Shown: piece after piece, positions 57,839 to 64,000 of the stretch
How the letters are laid out: every line of letters starts with the position of its first letter
How positions within the stretch are numbered: the stretch's first letter is position 1
Origin: Leptolyngbya sp. PCC 7375
GTDB taxonomy: Bacteria; Cyanobacteriota; Cyanobacteriia; Phormidesmidales; Phormidesmidaceae
Length of the DNA stretch: 64,000 nt
NCBI RefSeq assembly: GCF_000316115.1
Contig: NZ_JH993797.1
Coordinates: 4,016,486-4,080,485, forward strand
Direction: 5' to 3'
The notes under the pieces: model-generated
What the model saw: the letters and a program-made list of their open reading frames with translations, nothing else
Database searches by the model: none
Told to the model about the DNA's origin: nothing
Translations under genes and position numbers: made by a program

Positions 57839-58564
57839 GTGCGAAGAATTGTTATCGCTGGTAATTGGAAGATGCATAAAACCCAGGCAGATAGTCTGGC
57901 GTTTTTGAATGGTTTTTTGCCTCAGCTAGAGGCCACCCCTGAGGAGCGAGAAGTTATTCTATGTGCTCCTTTCACGGCCCTGACCACACTTTCGAAAACA
58001 CTCCATGGCTCACGGGTGATGATAGGGGCTCAGAATGTCCACTGGGAATCTTCTGGTGCCTATACCGGAGAAATTTCTGGGGAAATGCTGACGGAAATCG
58101 GTGTGCGCTATGTCGTTGTTGGCCATAGTGAGCGCCGTGAGTACTTTGGGGACACCGATGAAACGGTTAATTTACGGTTGAAAGCGGCTCAAGCTGCTGG
58201 ACTTACCCCCATTCTCTGTGTTGGTGAAACCAAACAGCAACGCGACGCAGGTGACACAGAAACCCACGTGGTTAACCAAATCGAAAAGGGGTTGATGGGG
58301 GTTGATCAAAGCAAATTGATTATTGCCTATGAGCCAATTTGGGCCATTGGAACTGGAGATACCTGTGCCTCAGAGGAGGCTAACCGTGTGTGCTGGCTCA
58401 TTCGCTCCCAACTGGCAAATAAAGACGTGCCCATCCAGTATGGTGGCTCGGTCAAACCAGGAAATGTGGATGAAATTATGGCCCAACCTGACATTGATGG
58501 TGCCTTAGTGGGTGGAGCAAGTCTAGACCCTCAGAATTTTGCACGCATTATCAATTATCAATAA
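57839..58564 (+). CDS. tpiA: Triosephosphate isomerase
   Basis: Interconverts dihydroxyacetone phosphate and glyceraldehyde-3-phosphate (glycolysis, Calvin cycle). The 241-residue protein starts at GTG and has the substrate-binding lysine in AGNWKMHKT, the catalytic histidine in VVVGHSERREYFGDTDE, the catalytic glutamate in AYEPIWAIGTGDT, and QYGGSVKPGNVDEI with GALVGGASLDPQNF. All catalytic residues are present. The stop is 14 bp from the convergent cyclase gene. Confidence 0.98.
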   Translation: MRRIVIAGNWKMHKTQADSLAFLNGFLPQLEATPEEREVILCAPFTALTTLSKTLHGSRVMIGAQNVHWESSGAYTGEISGEMLTEIGVRYVVVGHSERREYFGDTDETVNLRLKAAQAAGLTPILCVGETKQQRDAGDTETHVVNQIEKGLMGVDQSKLIIAYEPIWAIGTGDTCASEEANRVCWLIRSQLANKDVPIQYGGSVKPGNVDEIMAQPDIDGALVGGASLDPQNFARIINYQ

Positions 58565-58578
58565 CGCACATACCGCAG

Positions 58579-59934
58579 CTATCTATCTGGTGAGCTTAAA
58601 TCATGGGTAATGGGCTCTAATTTATTATTGCTGATAGGATAATCATCTTCATGCATGCAGTAATGGGCATGGACGTAGATGCGATCGCGGCCCTGTTGCT
58701 TAGCATGATAGAGCGCTAAATCAGCCGCTTGGAGCAGGTCTTGGGACGCGAGGTGACGTCCAGGGATAACAGTGGCAATTCCCATCGTTAACGTCACGTC
58801 CTCAGCAATGCCAGACGTTGCGTGGGGAATCGCTGCTTTAGCAAGCAGATCCTTGATGGCAAGGGCAACGCTATGGCCACCGCCCGTGTCAGTGTTGGGC
58901 AAAACCACGGCAAATTCTTCCCCCCCATAACGAGCCACCAAATCTGCAGGGCGATGGATACAGCGAGTCAGAATATCACTAACTTTAGCTAAGCAAATAT
59001 CTCCCGTCGGGTGGCCATAGTAATCGTTGTACCGTTTGAAATAGTCGATATCGCACAAAATCAGGGTGAGCGGCTTTTGATCCCGGGCCAGCCGCTGCCA
59101 TTCGGCATCAAAATAACGGTCAAACCGTCGCCGATTAGCCAGCCCTGTAAGGCTATCGGTTAATGCCAGGGATTGTAAATCTTGGTTTTCTCGCCTTAGC
59201 TGTTCGTGCAATAGGCTGTGATGCAATGCGATCGCAATCTCATCCACCAGGACTTTTGCGTGCTCTAACTCATCCTTCGTCCAACTATTCGCCTGATCTT
59301 TGCGACCAATCGCAACTATGCCCCAAGGTTTATCCAGTGTTTGTGTCTGCCGCTTATTCGGCAAGTGTATTGGCCCTAATAGCCAAGACCCAGGGAATTG
59401 ACTAAGCCACTGCTGATGTACTGGCAACTGGAGAACAGATTGGTCATTAACCATGATGGGAAACGGCTGCTCTAGCTTTGCAATCACACTCTCTAACCCG
59501 AGATAATCATTCAAAGCATTCGTTTGATGGGCATTACTCGTTGAACAGAGTGATGACTCTACAGACTGCCAACAGCCTGGAGCATTTTCAAGAAGAAATA
59601 TGCTGTCTGCCTGAAAAAAGTCCATCAGTGACTGTACAACAGTTTTATAGATATCATTGATTGATAAAACTTGTCGGATCCGCCGAATGGTTTCCCGTAA
59701 GTCAATCTGTTGTTGTATCTGCCGTTGAAGTTGCTGAGCATGATCTAAAGCATCTTCAGGATCAGAGAAGCAAGCCATCCTTGAGGAAGGTTCGAGGGAT
59801 TGATGAAATTGCCCAATAGAGGCAGAAACTGTATGCCAAGATGAATACCATCCCTGCTCATCACACACTGAAGACTTCACAGGTAGCAGTGTCTGTAGCT
59901 GAGATAATTTTTTACTGAAAGACCTGTGGTACAT
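58579..59934 (-). CDS. GAF-GGDEF diguanylate cyclase
   Basis: From ATG 59934 the product is 451 residues, without membrane segments; a TTG 16 codons upstream is the alternative. The N-terminal 90 residues are polar with a coiled-coil stretch (DALDHAQQLQRQIQQQIDLR). A GAF domain spans about 95-265 (LSINDIYKTVVQSLMDFFQA to VLVDEIAIALHHSL). The GGDEF domain (about 275-430) has LTDSLTGLANRRRFDRYFD, CDIDYFKRYNDYYGHPTGD and active site YGGEEF, with an intact RPAD inhibitory (RxxD) site. It should produce c-di-GMP and be product-inhibited. Confidence 0.93.
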   Translation of the reverse strand: MYHRSFSKKLSQLQTLLPVKSSVCDEQGWYSSWHTVSASIGQFHQSLEPSSRMACFSDPEDALDHAQQLQRQIQQQIDLRETIRRIRQVLSINDIYKTVVQSLMDFFQADSIFLLENAPGCWQSVESSLCSTSNAHQTNALNDYLGLESVIAKLEQPFPIMVNDQSVLQLPVHQQWLSQFPGSWLLGPIHLPNKRQTQTLDKPWGIVAIGRKDQANSWTKDELEHAKVLVDEIAIALHHSLLHEQLRRENQDLQSLALTDSLTGLANRRRFDRYFDAEWQRLARDQKPLTLILCDIDYFKRYNDYYGHPTGDICLAKVSDILTRCIHRPADLVARYGGEEFAVVLPNTDTGGGHSVALAIKDLLAKAAIPHATSGIAEDVTLTMGIATVIPGRHLASQDLLQAADLALYHAKQQGRDRIYVHAHYCMHEDDYPISNNKLEPITHDLSSPDR

Positions 59935-59982
59935 AGGATGCCCAGGAATAAAGGAAGTGCAATCAGTGACAACACCCGTCAA

Positions 59983-60574
59983 TGCTTACTAGGCTTAATG
60001 TGTCACTCGCTTTGGTGAGCACTTCATCCAGAAGACGTACAATGCCGTCATTGGGTTAAAACACCAGGTAACATAGCCATCCAGCCCCCAAGTGCATTTC
60101 TCAACCGCACATGCGTAGGTTTTTCGAGAACATGCAAAAGCGCATAATCTACAGGCGTAGATACATCAGGATAATGATGAAATTGTCAAAATACAACACA
60201 CAAACCAACTGCTAAAAGCTAGCTACAGAAGGAAATTGCCAGTTTTCGGACTGCTCTTTCTGACTCAACAGCTACCCTTGCTAGCTGCACTTTACAACAC
60301 CACTCATCTATAAGTATCAAGCCCTATTCAAAGAACTTCTATCGTAGAAAGACTGAAATCAATCGTGAGAGCCGCTACAGATTGCTAAACCAATACACTA
60401 AAAACCATTGATACAACAGACAAAAAAGAAGTTAATCACAATTATTAAGAATCGTAAATTTAGCCAGGCACACTGCATCCAAACTATTTTTTTGCCCGGA
60501 TGTTGCTGCATGCCCATGATTGGCAACGCAACCTGTTTCAAAAAAAAGTGTCAAACTCGAACGATCTGTAATCG
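59983..60574. other. 592-bp non-coding spacer
   Basis: Region between the GAF-GGDEF gene and the TPR gene, both minus strand. AT-rich, with several stop codons in every frame. A partly self-complementary stretch (GTTGCTGCATG ... GGCAACGCAAC) lies at 60501-60531 and ends in a run of eight A on the plus strand (60539-60546). It could be the terminator of the TPR gene on the minus strand only if the T-run preceded it, so its role is unclear. The cyclase promoter must be within. Confidence 0.4.
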
Positions 60575-61369
60575 TTAGAGTTTTAAGAAATGGTCGAGAC
60601 CAGCGACTAAGGAGGGGGGCCAACGTCGTACTTTTTTGACCCACTTTAAATCGGCATAGCGACGATCAAGGCCTCTTGCAGCGGCCCACTGACTCTCAGC
60701 TTCTCCCCAGTTACCCGTTTCCCACAATGCAGCTGTCAAGGCAGCACGCACATCCGCATAGTTGGGATACTTACGCGCAAGGCTTTTGAGCACTTGCACT
60801 GACTTGGCCCGTTCACCTACTTCAAACAGTGCAATTCCGTAGTTGGCATACCCTAACGAAAAACTCGGTTGAATCGTAATCGACTTTTCGTAGTCTTTAA
60901 GCGCAGCTTTCCAATCCCCCTGAGCGCCTTTAGCATTACCACGATTGTTGTAAGCCGCTGGATCGTCAGGGGAGAGCTTGAGGAGTCGATTATAGTCATC
61001 AATGGCTTCTTGCCAATCCCCCACAGCTTCATAGGCTGCGCCTCGGTTGAGATACGGATCGGGTTGCAAGGGGTCTAAGGCAATGGCCTGGTCGTAATCG
61101 TGAATCGCATCCTGAAGTTTGTTTTGACTGACTCGCACATTGCCACGGTTGCTCCAAACAGCAGGTTCATCCGGTAATGCTTCAATCAGTTGCGTCCATA
61201 CCACTTCGGCCAGGTCAAATTTACCTTGACGGGTCAAATCAAAAGCCTGATGGCGTAGACCATTAATATCAGCCTGGGATCCCCCTACCGGCCCTGCCAA
61301 CGCTGGTAATAACGATAGAGGTGTGAAGCTGAGACATAGCCCCAGGACAACTGCAATTAACCAACGCAT
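60575..61369 (-). CDS. Exported TPR-repeat protein
   Basis: A 264-residue protein with a signal peptide (WLIAVVLGLCLSFTPLSLLP, ending near LAGPV). Four to five tetratricopeptide repeats follow (about 35-200), each with the W..LG/Y..A....P pattern: AVWSNRGNVRVSQNKLQDAI, PYLNRGAAYEAVGDWQEAID, AAYNNRGNAKGAQGDWKAAL, LGYANYGIALFEVGERAKSV. The C-terminal part (ALTAALWETGNWGEAESQW) is another helical pair. Such lumenal/periplasmic TPR proteins assist assembly of photosynthetic or envelope complexes, but no specific role can be named. Confidence 0.88.
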   Translation of the reverse strand: MRWLIAVVLGLCLSFTPLSLLPALAGPVGGSQADINGLRHQAFDLTRQGKFDLAEVVWTQLIEALPDEPAVWSNRGNVRVSQNKLQDAIHDYDQAIALDPLQPDPYLNRGAAYEAVGDWQEAIDDYNRLLKLSPDDPAAYNNRGNAKGAQGDWKAALKDYEKSITIQPSFSLGYANYGIALFEVGERAKSVQVLKSLARKYPNYADVRAALTAALWETGNWGEAESQWAAARGLDRRYADLKWVKKVRRWPPSLVAGLDHFLKL

Positions 61370-61460
61370 AGTGTGCCAAGAAGTTTCTCTCTATAGCTTA
61401 GGTGGATTGCTCGACACTTGCTAGGTAGATCCAACCGTTCATGGGTACCCGGTGGTGGCA

Positions 61461-62444
61461 CTATTGCAACGTGATCCAGTCGTGCTCAACCCGAGCAATT
61501 AACCCACCTGGAAACGGATCGGTCTGGGTGCGGTTAGGGGCATTGGCTAAGGCTACGAGTTTTTCAATATGGTCAAAGGTTGGCTGCTGAGGCAACACCC
61601 TTTGCAACAACCGACGAACGACTCGACGCTGTAACGCTAAAGGGGCAGCCCGCAATAGTAATCGACGCATACGCCAGCCATTCTGGCCCACCCGATTAAT
61701 CACCTCGCTGTAGAGTTGCTGAGATTGCGCTTCTAGATAAGTCACCTCAGCAGTAAAAATTTCGGCGGTTTGGGCCAGGGTGGTTTCGACATTAGGATTA
61801 AAGTGCGATCGCAAATAAGGCATCAGCTCTTGACGAATGCGATTGCGACGGTAGTGCAGGTTCTCGTTAGAAGCATCTTGCCAGACAGGTAGCGCCAGGT
61901 CTCGACAGAACAGCCCCGTCTCTTGACGAGTCAGCTGTAGTAACGGTCGAGTTACATAAACATCCTGGTGGGGAGTACTGAGAGGTCGCTGCCAGCTCAA
62001 TGCCTGCACCCCATCAGCACCACTGCCCCGCAACAGGTTATAAAGCACAGTTTCAGCTCGATCAGTTGCCGTATGTCCTGTAACCACATGGCCATAGCTA
62101 TGGGTGCTAGCCAGCTCTGCAAATATGCCGTAGCGCCAACTGCGGGCAGCAGCTTCTGTTTTCGGTAATTCTGGGGCTGCCGCCAAAAAATAAGGGAGTT
62201 GCCACTGCCGAACAAGGTTTGCCACATGGGCAGCGTTATCAGCAGAGTCAGATCGCCAGCCATGATCACAGTGCACTACTGCCAGCTGCCAATTCCATTT
62301 TGGCTGTAGGTCTAACAGTAGCTTCGCCAAACACAAAGAATCCTGCCCTCCAGACACTCCCATTAAAATGGCTGTGCCTTTAGGCAGCAGGGACGTTGTC
62401 TTAAGTAAAGTATGAATCTTGGCGTGAATGGCAGTCCAAGGCAT
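61461..62444 (-). CDS. tilS: tRNA(Ile)-lysidine synthetase
   Basis: Adds lysine to C34 of tRNA-Ile(CAU), which switches its specificity from AUG to AUA. The 327-residue protein has the PP-loop GVSGGQDSLCLAKLLLD, AVVHCDHGWRSDSADNA, VVTGHTATDRAETVLYNLL, RGSGADGVQALSW and the YRRNRIRQELMPYL block. The C-terminal domain is short, as in other cyanobacteria. It is essential in most bacteria. The downstream TPR gene is 91 bp away. Confidence 0.95.
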   Translation of the reverse strand: MPWTAIHAKIHTLLKTTSLLPKGTAILMGVSGGQDSLCLAKLLLDLQPKWNWQLAVVHCDHGWRSDSADNAAHVANLVRQWQLPYFLAAAPELPKTEAAARSWRYGIFAELASTHSYGHVVTGHTATDRAETVLYNLLRGSGADGVQALSWQRPLSTPHQDVYVTRPLLQLTRQETGLFCRDLALPVWQDASNENLHYRRNRIRQELMPYLRSHFNPNVETTLAQTAEIFTAEVTYLEAQSQQLYSEVINRVGQNGWRMRRLLLRAAPLALQRRVVRRLLQRVLPQQPTFDHIEKLVALANAPNRTQTDPFPGGLIARVEHDWITLQ

Positions 62445-62480
62445 GGCAGGTCAGCGGTGAATTGTAAATCGCAAACAGCT

Positions 62481-62591
62481 CTATAGGGGCGGCCAAGACA
62501 TTGGCACGAGAAGCAAAGGTTGACCAGGGGCCATCACTGCTAGCAACGCAACCGTAGCAGCCAGGGTAAAGGCAGAGCGGGGCTTAAACAT
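62481..62591 (-). CDS. Candidate 36-residue hydrophobic peptide
   Basis: ATG at 62589-62591 (minus) to TAG at 62481-62483 encodes MFKPRSAFTLAATVALLAV followed by MAPGQPLLLVPMSWPPL: a basic start, one hydrophobic helix resembling a signal peptide, and a short Pro-rich tail. GAGG lies 9 bases before the ATG, a fair Shine-Dalgarno sequence. I do not recognise it. It sits 36 bp upstream of tilS on the same strand. The signal-peptide-like design without a mature protein is odd; it could be a small membrane peptide or a degraded gene. Confidence 0.4.
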   Translation of the reverse strand: MFKPRSAFTLAATVALLAVMAPGQPLLLVPMSWPPL

Positions 62592-63064
62592 ATCTAAAAA
62601 CCTCGTTTTGATAAAAGCCGTGCCCACTGAAAAGCCACAGGATGTAAACGTAAGTTACAGAAACATCAGTAGTAAACCACCAATAATCTTGTCGTCACCC
62701 AAAAATTCAGACGACTTACGATGTACTGAATAAACAACAAATATCTAGATATCCTGATTTTTCAAGAAATAACGCTCCATGTTTGACCCATTCCAGGCAA
62801 GCTTCACTCTTAAATACACCTGAAGAGGAATAGATGAGAACGGATCAAACATATATGTGTCGAGTATGTGTCGAGTTCAACCTTATGACTAATTCAATAG
62901 CAGTGTGACAATCAATATCGAAAACCCTGAGGGCAATCAAAACATGCGCTGATTAGAAAGAGGTTTGGGCTCTATAGTGGTTTATGCTCTTCGGTGACCA
63001 CTGAGTGGTCGATTTTTTATCTGTAGTTAAAGGCGTCCTAGAAGCACTCTTAGCCAACTCGAAT
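62592..63064. other. Spacer upstream of minC
   Basis: About 470 bp with no supported gene. AT-rich between 62690 and 62770. GTG 63005, in frame with minC, is an alternative earlier start that would add 20 residues. The minC promoter should be here. Confidence 0.4.
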
Positions 63065-64000
63065 ATGGATAACGGCGCAGGCAAAAATATAACCAATCCA
63101 GAGGTTTTCGATAGTCCTCTCCAGCCAGACGAGCCTACTAATACTGATACGTCTGAGCAGTCAAATATGTCCGAGAAGACATCGCAGCTGGACCCTGCAA
63201 CGTCAGTCACGGCTGATCATGAGGCTAATCAAACTAGCCGCTCCGCGCTGTCTGCACGGTTAAAGAGAACGGAAAATGTAGAACTCTATATATTTGAAGA
63301 GGAAAATAATGACGAGGGTGACGCCTTGGTCGATGTATCGTCTTTAGACCTAGAGGTAGACCAGTCAGAAAGCGTCTCTAAACAGCAGGTTACCTTTAAG
63401 AGCGAGCAAGGACGACTATTACTAATGCTGTCTCCCGCAGCGGAGAAAAAGTTCACCCCGGTGGAGTGGGACGAGTTATGTCAACAGCTTTCTCGCCGTC
63501 TTAACTCTGAAAATCGTTTCTTTCAACCCAATACAACGGTGCATCTGATTGCCCGTGATCGACTGCTCGATAATCGTCAGCTGCAAGAACTCGATGAGCT
63601 ATTGCAAACGGCTCAGCTAAGGATGAAGCGGATTTATACGCAGCGGCGACAGACGGCGGTTGCGGCGGCCACAGCAGGCTATTCCGTAGATCAGCAAACC
63701 TTAGAACATCTGACTGATTCCCAAGATCCAGGGAAAGCGCTGGAAACGCCTCTCTACATACAGTTGACCGTGCGCTCTGGAACTGAAATTCGACATCCAG
63801 GTTCCATTGTCGTTTTAGGTGATGTGAATCCGGGGGGATCCTTGATCGCCGCAGGCGATATTTTCGTTTGGGGTCGTCTGCGGGGTATAGCCCATGCCGG
63901 TTCAGATGGTAATTCAGATTGCCGAATTATGGCATTGCACATGCAACCAACGCAGCTACGCATTGCCGATAAGGTGGCTCGGGCACCGGAAAAACCACCG
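63065..64000 (+). CDS. minC: Septum site-determining protein MinC, 3'-truncated
   Basis: From ATG 63065 the frame is open to the window end (312 codons, no stop). Residues 1-110 are acidic and low-complexity, a linker-like extension seen in cyanobacterial MinC. The MinC N-terminal domain follows at about 115-220 (VTFKSEQGRLLLMLSPAAEK, FQPNTTVHLIARDRLLDNRQ). The C-terminal domain (about 235-310) has LTVRSGTEIRHPGSIVVLGD, VNPGGSLIAAGDIFVWGRLR, GIAHAG and MQPTQLRIAD, the conserved beta-helix that binds MinD and FtsZ. MinC blocks FtsZ assembly away from midcell. minD and minE should follow outside the window. Confidence 0.95.
   Translation, partial: MDNGAGKNITNPEVFDSPLQPDEPTNTDTSEQSNMSEKTSQLDPATSVTADHEANQTSRSALSARLKRTENVELYIFEEENNDEGDALVDVSSLDLEVDQSESVSKQQVTFKSEQGRLLLMLSPAAEKKFTPVEWDELCQQLSRRLNSENRFFQPNTTVHLIARDRLLDNRQLQELDELLQTAQLRMKRIYTQRRQTAVAAATAGYSVDQQTLEHLTDSQDPGKALETPLYIQLTVRSGTEIRHPGSIVVLGDVNPGGSLIAAGDIFVWGRLRGIAHAGSDGNSDCRIMALHMQPTQLRIADKVARAPEKPP

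Noticed and set aside
62953..63210. Minus-strand frame over the start of minC
   Set aside because: It is antisense to the acidic N-terminal part of minC and has no domain or ribosome site.

Overview
This 64 kb window is chromosomal DNA of a cyanobacterium. The evidence is the KaiC clock protein, the chlorophyll enzyme ChlM, Ycf46, a DnaK3/DnaJ pair, DUF2808 and DUF928 proteins, CHAT and DICT domains, a MinC with a long acidic N-terminus, and many copies of the HIP1 octamer GCGATCGC. Three Uma2-type genes, long intergenic spacers and a large CHAT/haemagglutinin protein suggest a filamentous Leptolyngbya-like lineage; that placement is inferred from gene content only. The window opens inside kaiC (its C-terminal CII half) and closes inside minC.

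Layout. 1-3.7 kb: end of kaiC, an anchored protein of unknown function, a small c-type cytochrome coupled to NAD kinase, and an SH3-like membrane protein. 3.8-9.0 kb: a compact minus-strand cluster rpmH-rnpA-PH protein-yidC-jag-DUF177-ycf46, the usual cyanobacterial ribosome/membrane-insertion neighbourhood. 9-13.7 kb: a DUF2808 exported protein, an 840-bp spacer and pntA-pntB (transhydrogenase) with a strong terminator. 13.7-15 kb: a decayed Uma2 gene and an intact one with a heptapeptide repeat tail. 15-19.6 kb: zinc-ribbon/DUF218 protein, VKOR-thioredoxin fusion, RskA-like anti-sigma, ECF sigma factor and a spondin-domain PEP-CTERM protein, with a duplicated hairpin module in between. 19.9-26.8 kb: S-formylglutathione hydrolase, CPBP protease, and a TRAP transporter (DctP, DctM, DctQ) interrupted by an MFS gene. 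26.9-30.1 kb: an ergothioneine operon egtC-egtB-egtD. 30.9-38.3 kb: a co-directional set made of a 1546-residue TPS-haemagglutinin/beta-helix/CHAT protein, a DUF928 protein and a CHASE2-GGDEF diguanylate cyclase, the most system-like accessory locus here. 38.4-43 kb: chlM, nagA, purE, and amt with a candidate NtcA site. 43-48 kb: DICT-GAF histidine kinase, AMIN protein, a 31-residue membrane peptide and a peroxiredoxin-like protein. 47.7-51.5 kb: dnaK3-type Hsp70 with a very long Gln/Tyr/Gly/Asp-rich tail, and dnaJ. 51.9-55 kb: tRNA-Leu(UAG), another Uma2 gene bracketed by short direct repeats, a DUF4349 lipoprotein and a nucleotide-sugar epimerase. 55.5-64 kb: pnp, tpiA, GAF-GGDEF cyclase, TPR protein, tilS, a possible 36-residue peptide and minC.

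Most of the window is housekeeping. The points most worth a second look are the secreted CHAT/DUF928/CHASE2-cyclase locus, the FUS-like low-complexity tail on the Hsp70, the duplicated hairpin/29-bp module by the ECF sigma gene, the VKOR lacking one loop cysteine, and two small membrane peptide genes. All protein calls were made by reading motifs; no database search was run.
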